From: Orobanche coerulescens
Taxonomy: Eukaryota; Streptophyta; Magnoliopsida; Lamiales; Orobanchaceae
DNA: 64,000 bases
Direction: 5' to 3'
Assembly: GCA_033398695.1 (NCBI GenBank)
Contig: CM065816.1
Location: 129,739,358 to 129,803,357 of the forward strand
A program made the translations under genes and the position numbers. How positions within the stretch are numbered: the first letter of the stretch is position 1; every line of letters begins with the position of its first letter. This document shows, piece by piece, positions 31,913 to 41,834 of the stretch. A model generated the notes under the pieces. That model saw nothing but the letters and a program-made list of their open reading frames with translations, was not told the origin of the DNA and did not search any database.

Positions 31913-31926
31913 CCGCTCCGATACCA
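31913..31926 (-). other. Primer binding site of the gag-only copia
   Basis: Minus-strand TGGTATCGGAGCGG directly after the 5' LTR, a tRNA-iMet type site with one substitution in the core. Confidence 0.8.
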
Positions 31927-32924
31927 GTTGTAGCAATATTCAGTATACGCGCTAGTGTGTGGAAGCGTATAGAGGTTCGGCCAAACGTGCCCACATCCTC
32001 TCTTAGGTATCTTTTTAAATAGGATGAACATCAACCTCTGCACCTCTCTTCTATCGGTCGAGGGATAACCGTTACAAATTCGTCTTCTATCGGTCTGAGT
32101 AAACCGTTCAATCACTTGTCTTTTTGTCGGTCCAAGTTAAACTATTTTCCTTTTCTATTGGACAAGGAATCAACCAATCTAGCTTTCTATGGGTACTAGA
32201 TAAACCTCGCTTGGATATCAATTGCGATTCTAATAATGCCGGATCCTTGATCCTAATAACACCGAATCCAATCGTATCCTTTCTTTTTCCTATCGTGTAT
32301 GAGTTATCGTGTATAACACTCAAACTCTGATCAATATAAGCATAATTACAACAACAAGAATATGTATATCAATATCTGATCAATGAGTCGATTGCTTTGC
32401 ATTGTTGTAAGTTCAATACCATAGGAAGTGGTATTTATAGACTCCAAAGCCTCAACTAGCCGTTAGTCTCTTTAGCCTTCATTACGTATGTTATCAATAG
32501 TCCTTTACATACGTTAGCTCCTTTACGTATGTTATTGATTGTTCGTTACGTACGTTATGCTTTATGCCAAGTAGTCCAGTAGCTTTGCCTTTGATCATTA
32601 CGTACGTTATGTAAACTCATGTTACGTACGTTAACTTGGTCTTTGTATCCATTGCATGCTGATCTATGCCATGATGTCATCTTCAACGGCTCCTTGTTTG
32701 AAATCAGAAACTCTTCATTACGTACATTAAGCTTCTAACATTACGTACGTTATTAGCCACACAGTACGTACGTTATCATGTTGATATATTATCCATGTTA
32801 TTTTCCAGCCTTTTGCGTCTTCGACTTCTTTGTTGTTTTGTTTGGCTTCCTTGTTATTTTACTTTGTTTAACAACTAATCATCAAAACTTGATTAATGAA
32901 TATTTGGAATAAAATATTCCAACA
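31927..32924 (-). repeat. 5' LTR of the gag-only copia
   Basis: Highly similar to 28857-29851, with palindrome array 32481-32776 and minus-strand TATA box at 32432-32439. Its primer-side end (GCTACAAC) differs from the partner's GCTACCACA. It ends on the plus strand with AATATTCCAACA before TSD GAATA. Confidence 0.92.
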
Positions 32925-33254
32925 GAATAATCATGGTTCGAAATTGCTGTTTCGTGTTTCCCACAAGTTCATTTAACATTGGGAGTCGTATTGTGAGCTT
33001 CGGTTTGATTGTTCGACCTCGTATCTTGTTTTTCGAATGTGTTGGGCCGTTTTGTAATTTCCTAAAAGTTAATTACTTTCGTTATCGTTTGCCGAACCTT
33101 CGGGTATTCGGAATCGTATTTTTTTGTAGCGCTTAAGTTCGTCGTCTTGAACCATTCGTAAGCATGTCTTAAGGTTTCGTCAATCGTCACGTTTCGACTC
33201 GGTGATATTCTTTCCCAGAATAATAGGCTCTCAATAGTTCTGAACTGCTTGAGG

Positions 33255-33455
33255 CTTATGTACGTTATTGGTGATATATAACGTACGTTAGACTCCTCTT
33301 GCTTACGTACGTAAGTGTTTCAGTAGCGTACGTTATAGCCTTCAGAGAATTGGGCAGAGACTTCTGCCAGGCCATTACGTACGTAATAGACAGTGTGTTA
33401 CGTACTCTAAGGGTATAACGTTCGTTAAGTTCCCCTGGCCTACGTACGTTATAGA
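33255..33455. promoter_or_regulatory. ACGTACGT palindrome array in the partial gypsy LTR
   Basis: Words include TAACGTACGTTA, TTACGTACGTAA, TAGCGTACGTTA, ATTACGTACGTAAT and CTACGTACGTTA, ending about 10 bp before the TATA box TTTATATA (33463-33470). The homologous LTR at 38812 has a different palindrome at this place. Confidence 0.75.
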
Positions 33456-34028
33456 AGACCGATTTATATACCTGGTTCAGCATTTTCTCTGTGGGTTTCT
33501 TCCATTTTTATTTTCTTCTCCTCCGAGCGGCGATTTGGGCGAAACCATTGACGGGATATTGTTAGAACATCATCATCCAACATCATTTCTGGGTTCCCTA
33601 CATGTTTTGATCATCGTTCCATCTTTTCTCCCTCGAATCGAGGTAATACTTCGTAGAACCCTAACTTTCGGGATTTTTGGGGGTTTTTTCTATTTCCTCT
33701 GTTTCTTTCCGAATTATTCGTAGAATCATGATGTGTATGATTTAACTACCCCAAGTTAATATTTTCCTACGAAATTATTGTTTAGTTTATGAGTTTTTGT
33801 GAAATCAAGAGGGTTTGGTTGTAATCCTCTCTCTGTGTTGTGTTGCCGGATTACGTGTATTGTAGACGGGGTTTTCCGGGCATATTTCGTTTCCCTTTCT
33901 AGTTGTATGGTTGTTGATATTTGTTTTACGGATCGTTTAGGTTCGGATTAGTCAAGTTCATGCAATCTCGATCGTCTACCGTCTTGAAACAGTCCATCAT
34001 GTCTCGAAGGAAAGTATTTCTTATGAAC

Positions 34029-34412
34029 TTACATTATTAAATGTGAAAAGTGATGTATATGAGTGTTAGAGTGTATATGTTCACTCCAGGAGGATCCGAC
34101 GGGGCCTCGGAGGGATCCACGTAAGGTTGGGTCCATGGTCGTGCCTATACTCTGATGCTGATACTGCAATACATTTGCTAAAGAAGCCAAAATGTAATAG
34201 CGAGCCATCTCATCAGATTTCTTCCATTTTCGGTATTCTTTCATCTCATCAAGTGTCGAATCCGCATATAGTTCCAATGGGCATTCCTCAGTTAGAAAAA
34301 ACTTGTGTTCCTCAGCAGTCTGGACAATATTAAGATTACGTTTCCAATCAGCAAAGTTAGTGCCATCTAGTTTGTTTTCTTTGAGAATTACAACAAGTGG
34401 ATTGAAAGACAT
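34029..34412 (-). pseudogene. Copia gag N terminus (minus strand)
   Basis: ATG at 34412 opens MSFNPLVVILKENKLDGTNF, then DWKRNLNIVQTAEEHKFFL, TEECP and MARYYILASLANVLQYQHQ. This is the N-terminal third of a copia Gag of the same general type as 16765-17711. Similarity ends near 34140 (after QHQS); the remaining codons are non-homologous tail, so the gene is truncated at a junction. Confidence 0.82.
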
Positions 34413-35770
34413 CTGAGATAATTAAAAACATTCATCACATAATGCATAGCAAATTATATTGAAAAATATCAAGAACACCATATATATGCTAGCAACCAAC
34501 ACCTCAAAAAACCCGCATATGCAAGCCACGATCGTGTGGACGTTTACACACATATTTTTCAAGTAGAGTTTTACGTCTTTAATTTTACTATCTAGTCAAT
34601 TTAAGTTATGACAAGTAAAATTAATAGTTGGTTCCTCTTGGCCATGTATTAATTAACATAGACTCCGATGGGGAGAATATTAATTAATACACCTAAGTGA
34701 ACATCATATTTTAACAACCTTAAAATATTATCTTTTAAACTAATAGTCCTATCTTAAAAAATAATATTTACCCTTTGTTATCATTTGAAATTTAAAACTA
34801 GTGAACATATAATCAACACATCTGATATGAAGGAAGACCCTAATGTCAACGCGCATGCCAATTACTTCATAATTTAAATTAATTATGGAGGCCAATTTGA
34901 TTTTATTTAAAATAAATTAATTTAATCACTTAATTATTTTAGCCATAAGGTTTTTAATTTTCTCGTCATAACATGCAAGAAACATATCACGCATACATTC
35001 ATACATGCCATACATCCAAAACGGTAAAAACCAAATTAAAAGCACGGATAATTAAATTATCCAATTATTATGGTCTTCTTCCTTGAATTGAATCCGAGAA
35101 AATCTTCGACTCGATTTCTCCCACTGGATCAAGCATCTCGCCACTCCTCTCCGGCCCGGACATGGATTTCCAAAATTAAAGTTTCACTTTTATGCAAAAT
35201 TAATTATATACAAAAAATTCAATTTTAAATCCCGACTCTCCAGTAGACATAGCGACAGCGGTGAAAGCAATTTGGACCAAAAACTGGACGACCTGACCCG
35301 AACCGGCAAACTGGCCCGAAACAGGCTGCCCGCGGCCTCGGCGGCGAGCCCGTATTGCTCGGCGGCGATCGTGTCTTTTCAGCGGCGCGCCAGCGTCTTC
35401 TTTGTTCGGCTCTGAGCATCCGGCAATCCCGGTGTCCCGGTTATGTTCTACTTCTTCGTGATTTCGTCTTCTCCGAGTTCGATTACAATTTTACATAAAA
35501 TAAAATACATCGAATTTACAGCAAGATTACACGAAAAAATAAGATCCTAGATCTACCTGCGGATTTTCTCACGAGAAAATCCATTACATGCCTCAAAACC
35601 AGGCCAAACCGACAATTTCATAAATAATGAAATTAACCATTCACATAACCATCACAATAGGATCATATTCCCTGCAAGAACACATTTAGCAAAATATTCC
35701 AACATCAAATTACATAAATATTTAAATTTCTATCAATTAATCACCAAAATTAATTAAAATAGCAAAAGCC
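34413..35770 (-). other. Leader of the truncated minus-strand copia
   Basis: No protein recognised. Mostly AT-rich with one GC-rich block at 35225-35440, in the same relative place as the GC-rich block in the leader of the copia at 12094-21395. Confidence 0.55.
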
Positions 35771-36000
35771 TAAAATCTGGCTCCAATACCAATTGTTGGA
35801 AATAAAACGCAGCGGAAGCGAAGTTGGGAAAAATTTGGTTAAAGCTTTTTACGCATCCACAAGTACAAAACATATTTAGGCATGCTAATTAATTAACTAC
35901 TAAGATTAATAAGCAATTTAAATATTATTTATTATTTATTAAATAAATATGTTGGTAAATCCAATATCCTATTATAGATCAAAGATCATAGGATATTACC
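35771..36000 (-). repeat. Primer site and truncated 5' LTR of the minus-strand copia
   Basis: Minus-strand TGGTATTGGAGCCAG (within 35777-35791) is a tRNA-Met type primer site. It follows an LTR end ..TTTCCAACA at 35794, from which about 200 bp of LTR-like sequence run to 36000, where hAT coding sequence starts. No matching second LTR is in the window. Confidence 0.65.
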
Positions 36001-36002
36001 TT

Positions 36003-37015
36003 TTGAAGCATAGTGGTTGCTTGCTCCTTGATCTTCTTATATTTCTACCTTTAAATCTTATAGAGTTTGTATTCATCGCTCACTTGATGAAGGTAGTATT
36101 GGGGTTGACAAGTAATTTGTCACAATTTTTGCAACAAAAAGACCAAAATATTGTACATGCTATGTGTTTAGTTGATACTACCAAGAGACAATTGCAAGAT
36201 CTCAGAGAGAACAAATAGGATGATCTATTAGGAGATGTCAATATTTTTTGTTCTAAAAATGATATTAGCATCCCGAATATGGAAGATAATGGCCCAAGTC
36301 GTCTTCGTCGTTAACACACATTCTTTCACCACTTCCTAGTTGAGATATTTTGTCAGGTAATCAACTATCTATCTATTTAAACTTGTAATCATTCCAAATT
36401 ACTTTTTATAATTTGTTTATTTATACTTGTTTCTCAAACATGTTCACATTATTTTGTATGTAATAGGGTGTTGACCATATTAGTCAAGAGATGGAGAATC
36501 ATTTCACTGAGACTAACACAGAATTACTTATGTGCATAGCATACCTTGATCATAAGAATTCGTTCTCCAATTATAGTTCTTCAGGGTTAGTTTGACTTGC
36601 AGAACTATATCCGCAAGATTTTTCAGTGGATGATCGAATGGAGCTCAAAGAACACTAAAGATGTGGATTTTTGAAATGAGAGGAAATGCAATATTTTCTA
36701 CATTAGAAAATGTTAGAGAACTTGCAACTAATATGGTGAAAGGATTTCACACAACTTTTCACTTGGTGCATCTTCTTGTCAAGTTGGCTTTAGTTTTGCT
36801 TGTTGCAACTGTTAGTGTAGAACGAGCCTTCTCTGAAATGAATATTGTTAAGACAAATTTGCGCAACAAGATGAGAGATGAATTTTTGACCGACTGTGTG
36901 GTGTGTTGTGTTGAGAAAGATATTTTTTTGGGTATTGACAATGAAGTGATTATTCAATATTTCCAAGCCATGGGATCTCGCAGGCTGGACTTACCGCCTT
37001 TACCGTGTATTTGAG
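36003..37015 (+). pseudogene. hAT transposase, C-terminal half with dimerisation domain (plus strand)
   Basis: Reads EFVFIAHLMKVVLGLTSNLS, LQQKDQNIVHAMCLVDTTKR, crosses a GT-AG intron (36357-36466), continues QEMENHFTETNTELLMCIA, and from 36661 reaches LVKLALVLLVATVSVERAFS, EMNIVKTNLRNKMRDEFLTD and VVCCVEKDIF. This is the hAT C-terminal dimerisation region of the MYM/TTF-type family. Stops around 36217 and 36593-36660 disable it. It begins where the minus-strand hAT fragment at 27896-28650 ends in family order. Confidence 0.87.
36357..36466 (+). other. 110-bp intron in the hAT transposase remnant
   Basis: CAG|GTAATC at the donor and TGTAATAG|GG at the acceptor, AT-rich between. Its removal joins the coding blocks EIFCQ and GVDHISQEM, matching the order of the protein family. 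Confidence 0.65.
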
Positions 37016-37731
37016 GGGTGACTCGACTGTTAGCGGTGCAGTTATTGAATACTAATTGTATTTGGTGTTATTATTTTAAATCTAAACTTAATATTTTTTA
37101 AAAAATTTAAATATATTTATAAATATATACTAGAGAGTCTGGACCCTAGTATATTTTCTAGGCATCCACCACCGCTCCCAAAGAGCAAGCTAAATTCAAG
37201 ACTTCCATGACCATTAAATACACTGCTTTGCAAGTTTGAATGTTTCGTTTTAAACTTTACCTAGCAAAGTTTTGTCTTAAACTCCTCCCTTTTCAATTTA
37301 AAGGAATGAAATTAAATAATTATGTTACCATATTGAAAATATTCTCCTCTTTCCAAATTTATTTCCCTCTCATACTTTTGTGTTTTCTACTCCATCTATC
37401 ACAAAATAAAGAGTTGTGCTACACACCTCGAAATTAGTCCCAACATATATTCCGAATAACACATGTTGTATTTTTATTCGTGGGGCTCGCATTTATATAT
37501 GAGGAGTCCAATTAGAATCCATCTGATTATGATGTTGGGGGAAATTATGGACTTATAAAGTGGGTAGCATAGCATTTTCCCAAAATAAATGTCACTCCAC
37601 CATAAATTTCATCCCAAAATAAATGTCTTCTCGGGATTTCAAAACTGACTTCTTCAGTTCTTCTTATTTTTTTCTTAATTTGCCACTATAAACAAATCTC
37701 GAATCTATAATACTATAAGATTGAGTCCCAA

Positions 37732-37957
37732 AAGTTAATGTGGAGTAATGAAGATAAAGGTTTTTGAGTTAAAAACAAGTTGGGGGCCTTTATTATTCGT
37801 CCATGCCTTACCTGCGTATAAATGCTTGCATCTCAAGAGTCTTTAAGTTAATGTGGAGTAATGAAGATAGAGGTTTTAGAGTTAAAAACAAGATGGAGGC
37901 CTTTATTATTCGTCCATGCCTTACCTGCGTATAAATGCTTGCATCTCAAGAGTCTTT
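37732..37957. repeat. 113-bp tandem duplication
   Basis: Two consecutive 113-bp units (37732-37844 and 37845-37957), each beginning AAGTTAATGTGGAGTAATGA and ending CATCTCAAGAGTCTT(T). They differ at few positions, so the duplication is fairly recent. Each unit includes GCGTATAAATGC, a TATA-like word. Confidence 0.92.
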
Positions 37958-38061
37958 CGATTTTATTTAGCGGAATTAAACATGACCATGGAAGATGAAT
38001 AGAAGATACAAAAAAGAATATAAACAGTTTGGCAGTTATAACAGAGAAGGATTATAAATAG

Positions 38062-38240
38062 AAGATACAAACCCTCACAGTTTTTTGGGCACCAATCTTC
38101 ACCACCATGCCCACATCATTTTCTCTTTAGCAATGGAAGTATTACCGTGCTATTAATTTTTTTTAATCTGTCATTTTCGTGTTTTGGTTGATGTGTGCAG
38201 GGAATGACTTCAAGTTCCACATACAAAAATATGAAAGGTT
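38062..38240 (+). other. Candidate remnant of a host gene start (TATA, ATG, short intron)
   Basis: ATTATAAATAG near 38051-38061, a pyrimidine-rich leader, ATG at 38133, donor GT at 38139, T-rich intron to GTGTGCAG (62 bp, ending 38200), then GGAATGACTTCAAGTTCC and a second possible donor (AAAG|GTTAGT). The joined frame is only about 14 codons and I recognise no product. It may be chance. Confidence 0.22.
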
Positions 38241-39504
38241 AGTTACTTTACATGCAGATTAATTGGTAAAAGGTTGTTTCGGTTGCACTGATTTTTTTAT
38301 ACATAATATTGTGATTCGTTCAAATCCATCGATCTATCACTGAATGAAAAAAATAAGATATGGTTTGAGTGTGTGAGCTAAGAATAGCAGAAAAGGGATA
38401 TGGTTTTGCTTAGCTTCGGTCACATAAAGATAGATAGATACTTTGATTGTTTATTTCTTTTGTGGTTGAGTTTGGGGAGTGCGAACATAAGGGTTTCGTT
38501 AAGTGATGATGTATGTGATTTTGAGATGTAGATGGTGACTGCAAGTGAGGCGTGTTATAGTGTGTAGGGTTAGACTAAAAGAGAGTGTTATATGATTAGG
38601 GTTAAATTTGAGTGGGTTGTGTACCATATTTTTTGTAGTGTTTATGGGCTTAAAGGTAGTATGGGCTGGAACGGTTTGCAAAGCGGGTTAAGATTGACAA
38701 CAAAATAACACTTGAGGTGCATACGTGTGCACAAGATTTTATATTTATTTATTTTTTTCCTAACATAAGTAATGATTTTTTTATTCATGTGACCAAATTT
38801 TCATGTCTTTATGTAATATCCGCAATTTCGGATTTTCGGTAATTTTCATTTTTCAGCGGAGGTCCGTTTCGAAAACTCGCTTTTGACCGTTTCGTCATTC
38901 GGAGAATATTTAATTCTGCACTTTTTGTCATCCGAGTTCGTTTCGGTGCTGCTTTGTTGAGTTCCGTGCTTTTTAGCGACTTTTCCGCGCTTGAGTTCGG
39001 TTCTTGCGAATCTCGTTCGAAACTGTCGTTTGGGGTTTTTCGTAAGTTCATTTAACGTTGTTATACGTGTTGTGAGCTTCGGTTTGATTATTCGTTGTCG
39101 TATGGTGATTTTCGGGCATTTGAGCCATTTTCGTAATTTCCCAAAGTTTGGGGTAATTACCTTCCGTTGTCGAATTTCGAGCCTTCGGGTGGTCGGAATC
39201 GTGTGTTCTACTAGCTCTTAGATTCGTCTTTGTGAGTACTTCGTAGCCGTATCTTCGGTTCGTATTCAGGTTCGGGTTTCGGTGTCGTTTTGTTGAGTTT
39301 AGGATTACTAAACGACTTTTCTAAGTATGAGTTCGGTTTTGTAAAAATCACCATAAATTCTTGGAAACTCCAAAAATTCTGAATCTTTGCAATATTATAA
39401 AGCATCAAGTTAGCTTTCCAATGGTTCAAACGGTGAGTCAATCGGAGTCCGGACGAAGGAGTTATGGTCGAAATAGCTAAGACTGCACGATGTGCCTTTT
39501 TGGT

Positions 39505-39622
39505 GTTGGAGTGGGTATGCCGTGTGCGGCACACTTCAGATGTGCCGCGGCATTAAGCCAGTGCTGGGCAGTTTTTTTGGCCGTGGGCGCGGCACACTTG
39601 TCTGTGCCGCGGCACACGGTCT
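39505..39622. promoter_or_regulatory. GTGCCGCGGCAC palindrome array upstream of the LTR TATA box
   Basis: TGCCGCGGCA (39543), GTGCCGCGGCAC (39604) and two imperfect copies (GTGTGCGGCACAC, GGGCGCGGCACAC), ending about 10 bp before TATTTAATGG. The 3' LTR has the corresponding set at 45490-45590 with small differences. Confidence 0.7.
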
Positions 39623-40589
39623 GAATCGGCTATTTAATGGCACGGGTGAGTTATCCGCCATTTCTCATTTTTTCCTTCGTTCCTTAGCGATTTCTTGACA
39701 TAAATGGATGGATTTGAGTAAGAGAATCATAGAACAACACGTTTTGGAAGTTTGATTCATGGATTAACATCATCTTCCACCGGATCGAAGGTAAGAACAC
39801 CTAAACTCTTGGTTTTGGGAATTTTAGAGGTATCTTGATGTTTTGGCCGATTTGATTCGTTTTAGTTTAGATTATTGTTAGAACATGGTTGTATACTAGA
39901 AATCATTCATTACCCCTGAAGTTTTGTGAAACGAATTTGAGTATTACCTTGAATAATCGATTGAATTGGACTATGCCCTCAAGGTGTCCGATAAAATGCT
40001 TCAATGAGTAGAACTTGGGAAGTTCCATACGTTTTCGTAGAATTGTGATTGAATTGACATCGTTGTGACTTAGGAGCGAATTCTTGTGAAGAACTCGAGT
40101 CGGAACCTTTCCGTTCGTTGCCTTCTTTGGGTTTCGAGCTTCCCGGTCGAACCGTGTTCTTCGGAGCGTTCGGTAGCGGTTATTAAGGCAAGTATCTTAC
40201 TATACGACTTGTATCTTGCGACTAGTAATTACGTATGAGATGTATAATGACTTTGCTTGACTTCGTAAATATGTTCCGTTTGAGTTGATTGTGTTTTCCG
40301 CAATTTGAAGGCTTTGTGATAATAGTGTTATATCAGTATACGTGTTAGGCGTTGTGCCATTTGTGCAGGAATGCGACGTACATATGGGATGGTTGTACAC
40401 TTGGTTGTACAATGTATTGTGTACCGAATGTGTGTTATGTTGGTTAAATGTCGTTGATTGATGATAGTTGTTGCGAGTGTCGAGGTTGTGTTATTTGCGT
40501 GCAATGTACGATTTTGTGGTGATCAAGGTGATTGATTAATTGTGCTCGTTGTTGTATGTAATGTGAATGTGAATATGTGTGTGACCGCT

Positions 40590-41060
40590 AAGTTCACTCG
40601 TGTTGGTTCGACGGGACCTACGAGGATTCGTGGCAGTGGACTACGGGATCAGAACTTAGTGAGGTACTGAGGTCCAATCGTGCTGGTCTAACGAGGCCTA
40701 CGATAACGCATGGCAGTGGACCATGAGTTTCGGACACAGTGTGTCCAACCGGGTGAGCTCGACGGGGCTTACGGTGACACGTGGCAGTGGACTACGGTGT
40801 CAGGACTGTGTGTGTGATTGTTGTGATTGATATAGTCCGTGCGGGTTGTTATGCCTACGGAGACACGTGGATGGATCACGGTGTCGGAATTGGTTATGTT
40901 TGGTTAATAGTCCGTGTGGGTTGTTGAACCTACGGAGACACGTGACAATGGATCACGGTGTCGGAATTGATTATGTTTGTTTAATTGTGCGTGATGTAGT
41001 CCGTGTGGGTTGTTGAACCTACGGAGACACGTGACAGTGGATCACGGTGTCATGAGCATG
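40590..41060. repeat. Minisatellite of about 70-bp units in the LTR
   Basis: About six diverged units share CCTACG..GACACGTG..CAGTGGA..CACGGTGTC; the last three (GTCCGTGTGGGTTGTTGAAC onward) are nearly identical. GACACGTG/CACGGTGTC can pair within a unit. The same series is in the 3' LTR (46560-47025). Confidence 0.8.
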
Positions 41061-41823
41061 ATACTTTTCAAATCAAAGTTTTTACAGGAAAAGTTTTAAG
41101 AAAGAATGTTGGGCCGAGCCCCACGAGATTTATGGAAATGTTTAGGTATTGTAAACTGTTGAATTATGAAACAAGTTTTGGGTTAAGGCCCTTAAGTTTT
41201 TCGAAAGGTTTTGTGAATAAGGACTTGAGGTCTTAAGGTTTTGAAATTCTAAAAATTCCCGAGATGATAATCTTATTTTCGAATGCTTCGTAGCTTATCT
41301 TCTCTTGTGAAAACCTCCCGGGAATATTTGATACTTGATTATTATATTTGATCACGATTATTAATTGCTTGTTACATTTCGTATGATTTGATACTTGCAC
41401 TAGTAAAACAGTGGAGTTTTACTAACCCCAGTAATGTCGGGGGTGGATGTCTGTTTGCGTCGGTACATGCAGTTCGGAGGCGATCACGAGATTGGCACAA
41501 TAGGATGACGAGTGCGATACTAATCATGAGTCGAGAGTTATTTTGATTTTTGTTGTGTTGTCGAGTTGATTTCGGTCTTCCATTGTATTGTATTTCGACC
41601 CTGTGTGGGTAATGTTATTTAAGTCGGTTTTATCGATTGGGTTGTGTGACCTCATCGGTGCATGTATTCACGTGTAAGTGATCATATCGGTCTGTATCAT
41701 TTTATTGTTTGACCACAGTCGGGCAAGCACTTGGTTGTTTATGGATGTTTGCTTTGGTAGATCCTTGTGGAAAGGGTCTACGGCGTGTAATATTCCCATA
41801 CGGTTTTGGGGATGTTACAATTA

Positions 41824-41834
41824 TGGTATCGAGC
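41824..41834 (+). other. Primer binding site of the gag-only gypsy
   Basis: TGGTATCGAGC four bases after the LTR, one base shorter than TGGTATCAGAGC. The related element at 51344 has the perfect site. Confidence 0.75.

Larger units (their letters stand above)
28857..32924 (-). mobile_element. Gag-only (non-autonomous) copia retrotransposon, minus strand, 4.07 kb
   Basis: LTRs of about 1.0 kb at 28857-29851 and 31927-32924; TSD GAATA at 28852-28856 and 32925-32929; primer site and polypurine tract on the minus strand. The 2.1-kb interior codes only for Gag pieces; no protease, integrase, RT or RNase H similarity is visible. This is a TR-GAG type element that would need enzymes from an autonomous relative. 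Confidence 0.9.
28660..34022 (+). repeat. Partial gypsy LTR, interrupted by the gag-only copia at 28857-32924
   Basis: 28660-28856 begins TGTAATATCCGCA and, with 32930 onward, aligns with the LTR at 38812-41819 (shared words include GTAAGTTCATTTAAC-like CAAGTTCATTTAAC and GTGAGCTTCGGTTTGATT). It has its own palindrome array (33255-33455) and TATA box (33463-33470). The similarity fades after about 33700 and the piece ends by about 34022 against copia sequence, so it is a truncated or solo LTR. Confidence 0.8.
37016..38806. other. AT-rich non-coding flank of the gag-only gypsy
   Basis: No open frame with family similarity. It holds a 113-bp tandem duplication (37732-37957) and, at 38062-38240, a gene-start-like segment. 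It is probably unique or old host DNA into which the element at 38812 inserted. Confidence 0.5.
38812..41819 (+). repeat. 5' LTR of the gag-only gypsy (3,008 bp)
   Basis: TGTAATATCCGCAATTTCGG to TTTTGGGGATGTTACA. It contains the GTGCCGCGGCAC palindrome array (39505-39622), TATA-like box TATTTAAT (39631) and a minisatellite of about 70-bp units in the distal part (40590-41060). Confidence 0.95.

Noticed and set aside
35225..35419. Arg/Pro-rich minus-strand frame in a GC-rich leader block
   Set aside because: Composition-driven; no homology recognised and no suitable context.
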